DNA from: Polymyxa betae
Lineage: Eukaryota > Endomyxa > Phytomyxea > Plasmodiophorida > Plasmodiophoridae
Length of the DNA: 64,000 nucleotides
Assembly (NCBI GenBank): GCA_003693705.1
Contig: RBZT01000125.1
Location: 248,001 to 312,000 of the forward strand
Direction: 5' to 3'
A model generated the notes under the pieces. The model was not told where the DNA came from and ran no database searches. It saw nothing but the letters and a program-made list of their open reading frames with translations. The position numbers were made by a program, and so were the translations under genes. Shown here one piece after another: positions 51,684 through 63,862 of the stretch (its first letter is position 1; every line of letters begins with the position of its first letter).

Positions 51684-54600
51684 CTACGGCTCAGCTAGAG
51701 AAAGCAACACACCTTTCTTTTGATAATGCAGTATGAATGGGTGAACTAACACCTGGTTCATTGCGGGTCGCTTGGAGGGATCTTTACAAAGTAACTGCAA
51801 ATCACACTTTAGAACGACGAATAATATAACAACATTACCACGAACGCTCTCAATCAAAGATTGTGCCAAAGGATCGCTATGACTACTGAAAACCGGGGCC
51901 TCGTTCGCAACCTAAAGAAAGAACTAAAAAAACGCCTAATACAAAGCGAGATAAGTTCTCTTACAAGGTTCAAGTCTACGACATTATCGCTGACAGAGAA
52001 TGGAACTCTGCCAACTAGAAGAGTAAAAGCGAGAACACCCAAACTCCAGGCGTCAACAGCCCAAGTAAGGTTGTTGATCAGCGACCCGTCATTCAGACAT
52101 TCAGGCGGCCGAACAGGCAGATTAGTGATGCCAATTGTAGGACCAGCTAGTTTTGGAATACCATCTGGACGGAAATCACTCAGACACAATATAAGCGACA
52201 CTGAAGTGATTACTGGCAGTCAACAGAACTTTGTGAACTGCAACCTGGCAATGAACCATCCCCTTACTGTGGATGTAATCCAAAGCGTTTGCCAAGCATG
52301 ACATTAGGAAAGCCACATCCTATATCAAAACAGCTTAGCCAGGCGGAAAAAAACGGCCCAGCACTTTAAGCGGTACCGATGGAGGGAAAACATATTTTTT
52401 CGACAATAAGTCTTGCAGATGATTTGAAAGTGGTTTCGAGTTCGCAATGTACTCTTGTACGATGTAGATCCATCGATCATCTTCAAAAGAACCCAACATA
52501 CGGCGAAGATATGGGTGCCTATATAAAGCTCAATTCTGATGGATTAGACAGAACCTTTCTATTACATCAACTGCCCCAGCATCTCAATTCTCTGAATGAG
52601 AACATCAGACATCTTTGATTTTTCTATCTTTTTGCGAGAAATCTTATTAATGACATAACGAGTCGACGTCTGGTGTTCAACTAATGCCGATTTTAGACCG
52701 CATGAGCAAACAACAAGGAAGATGCCCCACTAGCTAAATAATGGATTCCGAAAGTGCCTTGCCCAAGCTCTGATCGAATCTGAAAGTCAGATGCTTTCCA
52801 GTATCTATGACCTTGACTATCGCGTCGAGACCTGCTGCGGCTACCTCGGGATGACACTGTTTTAACTGAATCTGAGCTCTGCCCCGGCATGTCAGCTTCA
52901 CCAGGAGCGTTTTCTTTAGCATCTTGCTTGTTGCGCTGCGAAGGTTCAAATTACAGAGCTAAACAACTTCAACAGGACTCACTTTAGATGCAGAACCGTT
53001 GGAACCTGTTCCTGGCCTGGATCCAGTAAGAGGATCACGTTCACCCAGAACCGCCTTCGATTTAGGCTTATGGAAGCGATCCTGCTATATGTCAGGGTGA
53101 TGCAAAGGAATTATAGGTCATTCTTACTAATTGATCGAGTTTGCTTTGTAACGATTCAACTAGTGAGCATTGCGAATCGAGTTTCATCTGCCATGCGCCG
53201 TCGACTTCTGCAATTCGAAGTTCATGGAGCTCTTGCAGCTCTTTCAATGCAGCTCGTTGTTGTTCCTGAGCGAGGTCTTTTTCATGCTGTATGGCATTCC
53301 GAACAACAGATTCGTTCTAAACATATTAGAATAACTGTAGGACTCCTTCCTAGACTTACTTCAACTTGCATCACAGATCTAGTAGCATCAACAGCAGCTT
53401 GCAACTGTTCCTGGAATATCGCTTCGGAAGATTCGACGATAGCTTGCCATTCTCTAGCCGTCTCGGTCTTTGCCTTTTCAACCATAACCAGTTGTTGGGC
53501 TCTACTCGCTTCCACAAACTGAGCGATCTGAAGTTCCTGCTCTAATTTCAACGCCTGAAGAACTTGCTCATGATCATCAGCCAACTGCTTTTTCTGGGAT
53601 TCGAACTGTTGAGTGATCTCGCAAATACCATCCTCAAGATTTCGGTGAAGAGCCTCGATCTCTTTCTGCTTTTCCGCAATTACCCCATGAAGACGCTCGA
53701 GCTCTGCAGTATTAGCAAGCAGAGTACTGGAGAGCTCATCCCTATTTGCAGTAATGATTTCCCTCTCTTTCTCGAAAGATTCTTTGATGGAAGCTATCTT
53801 GTCTGCAGATGCAATCTGGAGCGTGCTCAACGTCGCAGCAAATTCAGTCTGCTGATGCTCTATAGCTAATTGCAGCTCTTTCAATGCAGCTTGTTGTTGT
53901 TCCTGAGCGAGGTCTTTTTCATGCTGAATGGCATTCCGAACAACAGATTCGTTCTAAAAATATTTAGAATAACTGTAGGACTCCTTCCTAGACTTACTTC
54001 AACTTGATTCACAGATCTAGCAGCATCAACAGCAGCTTGCAACTTTTCTTGAAATATCGCTTCGGAAGATTCGATAATAGATTGCCATTCTCTAGCCGTC
54101 TCGGTTTTTGTTTTTTCAACCATAACCAGTTGCTGGGCTTCACTCGCTTCGACAAACTGAGCGATCTGAAGTTCCTGCTCTAATTTCATCGCCTGAAGAA
54201 CTTGTTCATGATCATCAGCCAACTGCTTTTTCTGGGATTCGAACTGCTGAGTGATTTCGCAAATACCATTCTCAAGATTTTGGTGAAGAGCCTCGATCTC
54301 TTTCTGCTTTTCCGCAATTACCCCATGAAGACGTTCGAGCTCTGCTGTATTAGCAAGCAGAGTACTGGAGAGCTCATCCCTATTTGCAGTAATGATTGCC
54401 CTTTCTTTCTCGAAAGATTCTTCGATTGAAGTTATCTTGTCTGCAGATGCAATCTGGAAAGCGTTCAACGTCGCGGCAAATTCAGCCTGCTGTTGCTCTA
54501 CAGCTAATTGCAGCTGTTCAATTTGCTCCCGCGGACTTTCCTCATTACTGATTTTCATCGCGATCTGCTGACTCCTGAATTGCTCCTCTGAGTGCTGATC

Positions 54601-56901
54601 AAGGCAAGTTTCTGTACATGAAATTAACATCACTGAATGAAATATACGAGATTTTCGTACCAAGATAGGCCACCTTTAAGCTATATGTGGAGTCAATAAG
54701 ATTCAGAGTTTCAACACGGTTCTAAAAATTGAGCATTTCAGTTCTAGAAGTTGTTAACGGAAACAGGTGCTTACCTTCAATTCGATTTCATATTCTCTGA
54801 TGAAGTATTCGAACTCTTGAATCACTAACTCTTGATCTTTGAGTTTCTCGTTAAGATTTCTGAGATCCTGACGTCTCACATTAGATACCTTCTGTGCAAT
54901 TTGTATAACTGAAGTACTTGGTCCCGGCTTTCCAAAGAATGCAGTAGTTCCGATTTCTCTTGATCTGAGAATACAAGCTGAGTCTTATAATTGTGAACTC
55001 GGTCCAGAAGCACCCCGGCACCATCCGCTTTGAACTTGGAGATCTTAACCTGAATACTTCTCAGATGCTAAAGACTGCAAAAACGAAAATATCACTTGGG
55101 CATTTAAGTCATTGATAACAGTTCGACAAAGCTGTAGCTCTTCCTGAAGCTTGCTAATTGTAAGTTCGGAAAATTCTAATCGCTTTGATGAACAGGCCAT
55201 CTGGGCATCGAGTTCAGCTTTAAGGCGTTCCTCGAATGATTTAGCCTGGAACCATATCAAAGAAAGGCAAGTTCGTAGCACAATCTTGTACCTGTTGTTC
55301 GAGAGCTTTGTTTGCAGAAGTTAGCTTCGACTGAAACTCCAAGCGAGCGGCGTCGAGTTCAGCTTCTTTGACTGCCAAAGTCTTCTTGTACTCTTGATGG
55401 ATGGCTGCAATTTCTGACTCCTTTGACTTATTCACAGCAGCCAGCGATTCTTGTAAAGTCTCGGCAAACGCTCTTTCCCGTTGCTCGGTGTCTTCATCCT
55501 ATAGACAAGTTAGCAACTAGCAAGACATCATGCTCACGAAACAACCATGCTCTTTTGAGAAGCTATCACTTCATTCAGTTCTGCAATCTGCGTTTCGTAG
55601 TTTTGGATCAACAAGCTGATTGTGGATTCAAACTCGGATGTCTTAAGTTGAATAGCTTCTTCAACTCGGGGAAACTCAGCTTGAACTTTGGCAGATTCAT
55701 TACTGGATTGTGTAGCATCTGCAATAACTTTCTTCTGATCATCATTCTCAGCCTTAAGAGTTTCAATTTCCAATTTGCTTTCTTTGAGTTGGTTTTGGAG
55801 TTCTGAAAATTGATGCATGTGGTCTGATCTGAGCTCTTCTAGAATCTTCATCTCATCCTCTTTTGCACTTATAATACTTTCAAATGCTGCCTTCTGAGTC
55901 ATCAGATCAAGGTCGAGGTTTTCTCGAGCAGTTTTTAATGCTGTCTCAATCGCCTCTGTAGCATCTGCAATAGCTTTTTTCTGATCACCATTCTCAGCCT
56001 TAAGAGTTTTAATTTCCAAATTGCTTTCTTTGAGTTGATTTTGGAGTTCTAAATATTGATGCATGTGGTCTGATCTGAGCTCCTCTAGAATCTTCATCTC
56101 ATCCTCTTTTGCACGAATGATACTTTCAAATGCTGCCTTCTGAGTCATCAGATCAAGGTCAAGGTTTTCTCGAGCAGTTTTTAGTGCGGTCTCAAGCGCC
56201 TCTGTAGCATCTGCAATAGCCTTTTTCTGATCACCACTCTCAGCCTTAAGAGTTTCAATTTCCAAATTGCTTTCTTTGAGTTGATTTTGGAGTTCTAAGA
56301 ATTGATGCATGTGGTCTGATCTGAACTCTTCTAGAATCTTCATTTCATCCTCTTTTGCACGAATGATACTTTCAAATTCTGCCTTCTGAGTCATCAGATT
56401 AAGATCCAGGTTTTCTCGAGCAGTATTTAGTGCGGTCTCAAGCGCCTCACATTTACTGCTGATTGCTTTAAGCTCTTTGTCATGAGAAACTGTCAGCGCC
56501 CATCGGCTACGAATCTCATTTTCAAGAAGCTTCTCGAGTTCACAGACGGCCGTTTCAGAGGACGCACTGAGATCGATTTCCTCGGCCAAAGCACTGACAC
56601 AATTCTCGACTTCTGAATGCAAGACCTGAGCGCCGTGTACTCCGGAGAACAGTGTTTGAACATTATCACGAACGTTATCAAGCGCATGAACGCCTTCGTT
56701 CAGGTTGCGCTGCAACTCGGAATAATCAAGCTCGGCAGTTGCAACATCGTTTTCGTTAAATTCGTAAACGACCTTCTCTCCAACATAGGTTTTGCTGGAC
56801 ACTTTTTTCTTCAACGCCAAAACGATCGTGGCAACCGCGATCATTACAGTCGCGATGACAGGAACTGCCCATTGCAGGACTGAGCCGTCCAGCGAGACCA
56901 T
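51684..56901 (-). CDS. Membrane-anchored coiled-coil protein ending in an Aurora-like pseudokinase domain
   Basis: One long many-exon gene. ATG 56901 opens a signal-anchor helix (VLQWAVPVIATVMIAVATIV) before a basic patch (LALKKK). Over 800 residues of coiled coil follow, with three 82-codon repeats (55.8-56.5 kb) and a duplicated 638-nt segment (53.2-54.5 kb). Introns of about 44-50 nt then join phase 0 into a Ser/Arg-rich linker and a kinase fold: WKASDFQIRSELGQGTFG (glycine loop), YLAIEHQTSTRYVINK, HPYLRRMLGSFEDDRWIYIV, LANALDYIHSKGMVHCQ, LCLSDFRPDG, VDAWSLGVLAFTLLVGRVPF, LLCKDPSKRPAMNQVLVHPF. The layout of these blocks is closest to Aurora kinases. Catalytic residues are lost: HRD reads HCQ, DFG reads DFR, and the helix-C Glu position holds Arg. 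Frame is ambiguous between the HCQ and SDF blocks. TAG at 51684-51686. Confidence 0.75.
53234..54512. repeat. Tandem internal duplication, 638-nt unit, two copies
   Basis: 53234-53871 and 53872-54512 are near identical, including the intron (44 or 45 nt, starting GTAAGTCTAGG). Each copy codes for the same coiled-coil block, e.g. ANRDELSSTLLANTAELERL and EITQQFESQKKQLADD. High identity even in the intron implies recent duplication. Confidence 0.9.
55790..56460. repeat. Three coding repeats with a 246-nt period
   Basis: The block coding KTARENLDLDLMTQKAAF, IIRAKEDEMKILEE and RSDHMHQ recurs at 246-nt steps (marker GAGCTC/GAACTC at 55831, 56077 and 56323). The unit is 82 codons, all in frame within the coiled coil. 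Confidence 0.88.
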
Positions 56902-57059
56902 TGGTAATCAGATCCGGCAAGACCCTCCGTCGAGGGGAATCTCTTTGATATTTAACTACCACAAGGGAGACAGACCAAAAGGCTGGTTCGTGGAAGCAGA
57001 AGTTTCGGGAGTGAGAGATAGAGAGCGCGCAAATTGAATGGGGAGCCCCCTGCACCATT

Positions 57060-57930
57060 CTGTAACAGATCTTATCACATATTTATACCCATAGCTAGAG
57101 ACATGTAGTATCTCAATCTTGTCCAGGACCGGGAGTCGAGCGTGCCAATGTTTCCCCAAAAACAATATTCTCGAGTCGATGGAGACATTCCGTGTTCCAT
57201 TGGTCAATGTTGGGGATCCCGCTTTCTCTATGACGAGATATTTGGGTGATTCTAGGCCTCTTTTAACGCGGAAAATATACAAGAGAAAATCGATGGTCAT
57301 AAAGATAGTTGCCCAGTATTCGTAGATAAAAAAATGATATTGAACATATCTCGGTTATAAGGTATGGGAGGTACCAAAATGTCCAAATTCTTAGACCTTG
57401 CGCTTTGAACGATGCTGTGTGATCTTTACATCAACAGAAATGAGTCAAATTCAATTTGATCCAAAAACTGAGACCGCAAAGGGGTATCTAGTGTTTATAA
57501 CGTAAAGTGATTCTGTGTGATAATAGGCTGTCTAATAAGCCCCGAACCCTGGACTAGTACCCACATTTTGAAGTAAGACCCTCGATTCTAGAAATGTATG
57601 CCCGAGGATTCGCGATTGAAAGACTTATATAAACCTTGGTATATCCAGTCGTTTACAGTAAGTACCAAGGAGTTGATAATGTTCTGCTTAGCAAATGGCT
57701 CGATATATTTTCAAGAGGCAGCCTATCAACTTCAGCTATACCTCATTTCGTGGTTCATTTGTCTTAGGGTTCAGGGTTCCTTCCAGCTAGAAAGCAGTTA
57801 TGCTCGTTATGATTCTCAATGCTGAGTAACCAAGAATGTTGATTAAAAACCCTGGACCCTGATTATAATTAGCATACTCTTATTACCAGAATTATTGTAC
57901 TTAGCTGGATTGGAGATTATCCACTCTACA
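57060..57930. other. Upstream region without a supportable gene
   Basis: About 870 nt upstream of the coiled-coil/pseudokinase gene. Short frames only. Words such as GGGTTCAGGGTTCC (57767-57780) and AACCCTGGACCCTG (57848-57861) resemble degenerate telomere repeats but are too diverged to call. Confidence 0.45.
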
Positions 57931-57989
57931 CAACTTCAGTTTTGCCTCTTTGCAACCAAGGGCCCGAAATTTTCACCTCTTTTTTAGCT

Positions 57990-58722
57990 GTCGGGCGTGA
58001 GAATGAAAGCCCATGTTATGACACTTGCAGCGCCTTGTTTCCTCAATTACGTCCAGGATTACTGAAAAATCCCAGAAGATATTTCGCAAAGGAAATATCT
58101 CTTGAAGGCAACTTTTCCGGATGCATTCACGTCTGGACCCTTCCAGGAGCGAATGAAGAAGTGGTTTACAGGACGACAAACCCATCTCGAACCATTCAAG
58201 CAAAACTGCTTATCTCCAGTCGTTTCAAGTGGTAATGATTATACTTGATGCCTCGAACACTTTTTTCATTGTCTAATCCACTGCAGACCCATCAGTTATT
58301 AATTTGCAATTATACCGGAAACTTCGGGAAGGTGAATTCTCTGACGATACCGCTTTCCAGGTATGTTGATGCTTCTGATGAGGAATCTTTCCTTAGAAAG
58401 ATATCTGCTTCCAGGTCAGAGAGCCTCGCGAAATCCCAGGATTAGCACAGAATTCAAGCAACCCACGTCTATTGTCTTCCACTGTCCCATCAAGTAGCAG
58501 ATGGGCGTCACAACGTTGTCAAATCATCGAGCAATGGATTGCAGAAAGGCTATCGAGCTCGAAAACCAGTCGCGTCCAGTTGGCCGTCCAGTTTTTTCTG
58601 AATGATAATGATTCAGGTTCATTAATTTAATTGAAAAACGTCGGGTCTGAAACTTTCCAGGTGCTAAAGACAGCAAAGAGACTTCAGCTACTTCGCCCTC
58701 GAAGCCAGCTATTACGCTGTAA
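57990..58722 (+). CDS. Unrecognised multi-exon gene, start unresolved
   Basis: Coding-looking exons: YFAKEISLEGNFSGCIHVW with VVYRTTNPSRTIQAKLLISS (to about 58230), then THQLLICNYTGNFGKVNSL after an intron, QRCQIIEQWIAERLSSSK to FFLNDND (58515-58616) and a last exon KDSKETSATSPSKPAITL ending TAA 58720-58722. Splice sites fit roughly 45-55 nt introns. No family is recognised; the first block has a beta-rich look. Confidence 0.45.
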
Positions 58723-59090
58723 TTGTTTTGCCATTTCCCATTATATCTTCTGATGCCAGTTTGAAGCGGGAGTCTAGCAGTATCACGCCGCCATCTTCTT
58801 TCAGCTGGATTGACTCAAAGCCACATTGACCGAATTTATCGGGCGTCGGTTATCGTTGCATTGCCAGCGTGTAGTCAGTCTGACATCTCTTCAGCCTGTA
58901 CACGTACTCGGTCGGTATCAACGAGTTATTCGCCGACATTGCTGAGAAGGGTCGCCTTGGCAAGCACCATGATTTGGCCACAAATCTCTGGAGAGTCTAT
59001 ATATCACTAATCGAGACTGTGAACTCAACTGGACATCTGACCGCCTTCAGCAGACGTAACACGATTGTTGAGGGGAGGCCACGCCCATAA

Positions 59091-61688
59091 CTCACTTTGT
59101 CGTGATTTAGTCGAATCTCGATATCGAGATGATCTGCTGGCGGTGGTTTCGAAGTCGAGCTCCCAGTTTCGTCATGCTGTCAGTGCCCTCGAACAAGCGC
59201 AGAAGGATGTGATCGGGCTGAGGGAACAATATGACCAGGAGCATAACATGGTTTTAGAGCTGATTCAGCGAATCGACCAGCTCCAGCTGGATTCGTTGGC
59301 CGGCAGGAATCGGGCTGAGAACGATAGGCTCAGATTTGAAACTGCTGCTAGCCAGCTGGAAGGAACTCGTGCCCGCCTTGCTGCCGTTCAATGCAGAACA
59401 TTTCTTGATCGCTCGCAAATACGACGCTTAACAGCACAGCTTCGGTACGTTCAAAACTGTTGGCGAGTCTTTTTATATAACGTCTTTCTTTCAGAATGTC
59501 AACCACAGAAATCGCTGATTTAATGCGGCAATTGTTGGCGGTTATAGCAGAACGTAATGAATTCAAACGACGATTTGGTTTTGCTGAAGAACAACTGCGA
59601 GTTCTGACAGAGAGACATAACATGCAAGGTCAACAGTACAATGATATTCTCATTCGATACGGACATGTATCCGATGAGTTCCATGCACTGAGTAAGTCGC
59701 ACGACATATCTGAAGCAGAATTAGATCGCGAGAGGACATCAAACCGAGATTTTCGCCAGCGTCTCAATCAAGTACAGGTCGCGCTTGAAGAATCAGCGCG
59801 ACGGTTTGACGATGTGAATAATCGCCTCATGAATGTTTCGTCACAGCTCACAGAACGTTTACGGCAGCATGACCACGACATGACTTTAATCGCATCTTTG
59901 AAAGCCGATATTGGCAGCATCTCGCTTCAGAATTTGGTCGTTACCGCGCAAACAACCGACCTGACTTCCGAATTGGAACGTTGGCAACGACAGGCTGGCG
60001 AACAACAACTAGCTTTAACAGAAGCAAGTGGCAACAGTGTTCAACTTGTCGAACAGCTTCGCGGTTGTCAAGCTTCGAATGCGGATTTAGAACAGAATCT
60101 ATCGGAAGTAAAAGAGACTTTGGCCACAGTGCAACAAGAATTAGAGACATCGCAGAATGAAGGTCGCCGACAGCGCACCCGAGTTCTGGAACTCAAGACG
60201 TCGTTAGCGCGCGCTTCCGAACAAGTCAATGAAGCTGTGGCCACTCTACATACTACCCGACGTATTAAAGACGCCAAAATTGCCGATCTCGAACAGGAAT
60301 TGGCTATCATGCAGAAAGCTGACGATGAACATCGTCTGGAAGCCATATCATCAGAAAAAACCGTTTCTCAGTTGAGATCTGAACTACGATCGCTTAAAGC
60401 ATCGCTTGACGCAGCTCAGGCGGAATTGCTCTTACATTCAGCATCATTGATTGAAACGAAAAAAGACAGAGGGTTTCTCGAACACCTAGTGGAATCTCAG
60501 AAAAATAGCATCGCTAGTCTTGAAAGGCGATTACAAGCGGCTAATAGCGAAATGAAGACGCGGGATCTGGTTCAGCTTCAAACTCAGCAATACATCGCTG
60601 ATTTGAAAAACGAGATCGAGAAACTGAACAGCTCTATCATTGCGGAACGAGGTTTCCAGCATGATATTTCACAGAAGCGCCCTTTACGTTTAAAAAGACG
60701 GCACTCCACCGGAAACATTCACACTTCTGTAAAATCGATGCATCGTACAAATTCTCTGCAGAAAATCTCAATTACTGTGAAAGGCAAAGATGAAGCAAAC
60801 AAAGGTGTTGCTTGGCAAAGCGATTCATTGATGAACATCATGGTAAGAGCTTGTCAAGAGATGCAAAACCGCTTGGAGAAACAGCAAGATAGAATCAGGC
60901 ACCTGGAGGCATCCATCGCTGAACACGACCAAAACGTTGAAGCTCCAGAGCCCAGGAGTACCAGTACCTCCTCGACCAATTTTAGCATTCTGTCCAGCAT
61001 TGAGAACATTGAAAGATCTCAAAAGAACAGAGCAAGAGCTACGTCGTTAAGTTTTTCTCAATCTACTGAAGCCGTCGTTCATGCGGAAGAATCTCCCCCC
61101 TCTTCTGTTGACGACGAAATGGAAGAACTTGACAAACTGCTGCTGAGCAGAAACGAATCCATGATGCTTAGAGACGATGAGACCCGATTTCGAAGTGGTG
61201 CAGATTCAAAAGTACTGAATTCGGTTGATCCCTCCCAGAATCGTATCGCCATATCTCGTGAACGTGCCACGATGACTGGCCTCGAAACTTTGTCAGGATG
61301 GTCTCCAACATCTGCTTCAAGTTTCGACTCTTTTGATCAGTATTCTGTACCAAAACGGAAACCTCGACAGTCATCATCAGAACTGAAAGTGGTGATGCCA
61401 ACTGAAGCTATGTCAATGCATAATGGCAATCAGGCGCTTTCAGCATTAGAGGACGCTCTGCGGGCGGTTACAACGGAACGCGCGCGTCGTGACACTAGTG
61501 GACCAATTGGAGTAAATCATAGCCGAAGAAGACAAACTGAATGGTCAGTTCGTCCAGATCAGATTCCTTCAAACGCAACAGCATCAACATGGAGCATTAT
61601 GAGAGAATCAGAACGACTGGCTGAGAGAGACCGTCGACGTCAATCGCTCGAGAAATTGACATTGTATAGACAAAACAGCCTGAAATAA
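59091..61688 (+). CDS. Large coiled-coil protein
   Basis: Exon ending at 59444 is joined over a roughly 50-nt intron (GTACGT to TTTCAG, ends 59494) to the long exon 59495-61688. The visible start is not an ATG, so a short upstream exon is missing. About 450 residues of near-continuous heptads (e.g. RHAVSALEQAQKDVIGLREQ, LRSELRSLKASLDAAQAELL) are followed by a basic spot (RPLRLKRRHS) and a Ser-rich, disordered C-terminus with another helix ending RDRRRQSLEKLTLYRQ. Leading candidates would be centrosomal, basal-body or cytoskeletal proteins, given the ciliary genes next door; this is inference. No specific family is recognised. Confidence 0.7.
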
Positions 61689-61832
61689 TATAGAAACGAC
61701 TTCAAATGAACATGATATTAAGCAAGTTCGATCAAAAATTGTGCAGATTCAAGATTATTTGAAGCATTCGACCGTACTATTTGTTGGAACTCCATTTTGA
61801 AGGTTTGTGTTGGTCAATGTGCCAAGCATTTT

Positions 61833-62691
61833 ATGTCCAATATTAAGATCCAACGCTGCGAACCATCAGCAGCCAAAACCAATATTGTATTTGGCGATGC
61901 TCCTCGCATTTACTCGACGAACTCTCGTTCAAGCTTTACACCGTTATCAAGGCGATGTCCTTCACGAATCTCACCTATTCTTCAATCATCGAAATCTCAA
62001 ATACGTTTAGGCGATGCTGCGGCGGAATTTTGCACAGATTCGATCGCATCTTCACATCACCGATCCTTATCAGGCTCAGCATCGACTTCAACTCTTTGGT
62101 CGCCCGATAAATCTGCTGCTGCTGCTGCAAAACTCTCGAAAGAAAAACTTTTGGAATCACATTTGCCTTGGAAAGAACCGCCTTTGTACACTACTACAAG
62201 TCGAGCAATGCCGCCAAACTTCATTCATCGCCCAATTCAAGAAGTCCATATTCGCCAAGAGACTGTGAAGTCTGGGATTAAATTTGGGGACTACGCGCCT
62301 ACATATACTACTTCATCTAATACTGCTACTAGCTTTACTGAGGGTACCATTTGGCTTAAATTTAAAAAAGTAAATTGGATGCTAAATAGTCTCAGCAAAA
62401 GCGGAATTCGGGGCCCATAACTTTTTTCGCCGAGGTTCGCGTCGCCATCGAGGTGCTGAGGCAACAACTTCTATGACTTCTAATGAAATAGCCGAGACCT
62501 CGAAGTCATTGTCGAAGATTGCAGCAAATAATAACAGGACCGGATTCGTCTTAGGATACGATTCAACCGAGTATCAATGCACGAATAGTATGTCCCGGTA
62601 TTTCGATAGATCAAAATGGGATTCGAGCGTTTCTCACAAATCTCAATCTCGGCCCCGAGACGCAAACAAAACTAATATCTGGTTTGGATAA
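61833..62691 (+). CDS. Axonemal-type microtubule repeat protein (SAXO/TEX-like)
   Basis: Two exons, 61833-62343 and 62390-62691, over a 46-nt intron; 270 aa. Start ATG 61833; the frame upstream begins with TTG. At least four to five degenerate repeats of the type (K/R)(T/S)-x-I-x-(F/L)-G-D-x4-Y-x-T-x-S are visible: KTNIVFGDAPRIYSTNS, KSQIRLGDAAAEFCTDS, KSGIKFGDYAPTYTTSS, RTGFVLGYDSTEYQCTNS and the closing KTNIWFG. Repeats of this build occur in proteins that sit on or in ciliary doublet microtubules. The neighbour IFT80 supports a ciliary setting. The exact family is not certain. Confidence 0.6.
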
Positions 62692-62830
62692 ATAAATAAA
62701 CAAGGTTTATCGTCATTCCATAGGGCAAACCAATTCGGTATGGGCCAGTTTAAAAGCGCACCTCAGTTTGAGAGTTATGGGAGCAGTCGAATGAAGTAGA
62801 ATGATTATTGGCAATACGACGCTCATTTGA
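62692..62830. other. Short convergent intergenic gap
   Basis: About 140 nt between convergent genes; nothing identifiable. Confidence 0.4.
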
Positions 62831-63192
62831 CATGATCATGTAGTTTTTTCAGGGTCTCGTGAATTTTCGCAATTGATAACATCGCATCGCTAATCCGATT
62901 TTTCAGTTCGATGTCGTATATTGGCTGGTCGCCCTGTAATTCGCCGCATTGCTCTCTCTCAACTCGACGTAAAGTAAAACACCTGGGCAATTTAAGTTAA
63001 CTGCAATAAGTTCCGAAAAGGGACCACAGACCGGAGATTCCTAAGCCCAAAACTACTCCAGTTTGGCGATGGCTGTTCCAAACACAGCCTCAAAGCATAA
63101 ACAGGAACTGATGGGTTGAAGTTCTCGTTGAATCTGTTTGACGGAATAGTATGGAAATATTGAGCGTCATCTTCAAAATGGGGGTTTTCCAT
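62831..63192 (-). CDS. Unrecognised small two-exon protein
   Basis: ATG 63192 opens MENPHFEDDAQYFHTIPSN with FNENFNPSVPVYALRL. A second exon reads RVEREQCGELQGDQPIYDI then KNRISDAMLSIAKIHETL and ends TGA at 62831-62833 (HDHVK). The intron between (roughly 62985-63060) has more than one possible border. The C-terminal part is helical. No family recognised. Confidence 0.5.
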
Positions 63193-63346
63193 TAGTTTAT
63201 ACGATGATAGGACAATTGTCCATTTCGACTCATTTACATCACTGATATCTGTGGTTAAATGTCAGGCAACAGAATGCCAAGTATTTGATCCATTACCGTT
63301 GTCAATTGGAGACAGTAACTGCATAATCGATAGCGAAGCACAATAA

Positions 63347-63360
63347 AAATTTCGAAATTT
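63347..63360. promoter_or_regulatory. Perfect 14-nt palindrome AAATTTCGAAATTT
   Basis: Lies a few bases before an ATG (63364, MVDLDGVSQSLEA) of an unproven plus-strand frame and upstream of the minus-strand gene at 63192. Its TTTCGA core also occurs at 49126-49133 and 25178-25183 in other upstream regions. Confidence 0.4.
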
Positions 63361-63862
63361 GATATGGTCGATCTGGACGGAGTTAGCCAATCGCTCGAAG
63401 CTCGTTCGATTCAGTCAGCCCTACCAGAACAGGGGCGCTGAAGCGGATTTCCTGATAGACATGGCATGGACGGGTCGCGACAGTACCATTCTGGGCCAAG
63501 ACGGTGAACGGAACCTCACATGGTTCCGTTGCCATCGTCATCCCAAGCGGTGCCTTGACGTTGATGGTACACAACGACTACCTGCTCATTTAAATACAGT
63601 ATAATGATGGAAGCAGAAGGCTGCTCCGCCTAGAATGTTATGTTTACAAGTAACACAAACATGACGTAGAAGCGGTCGCCTGCTTTCAGAGATCCCATTC
63701 TCCATTCAGTCCATTGATTGACTGTTGAGCGTTCATGGAACAGGAGATGACCGAAACCAGTCGGAAGGGATCTTTCTTTCGAAGTCGCGGATCGTCAGAC
63801 GTCTCATGCAGTCATAGTTTCAGCCTGTACCAATTAGTCATTGTTCGCCTTGCTGGCTCCCA

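Noticed and set aside
57760-57865. Degenerate telomere-like words around 57.8 kb.
   Set aside because: GGGTTCAGGG and CCCTGGACCC differ from the CCCTAAA unit at several bases and do not form a tract.
63359-63604. Possible gene from ATG 63364 (plus), or the opposite frame at 63383-63574.
   Set aside because: Both strands are open and neither shows a motif or a clear splice structure; I cannot support either.
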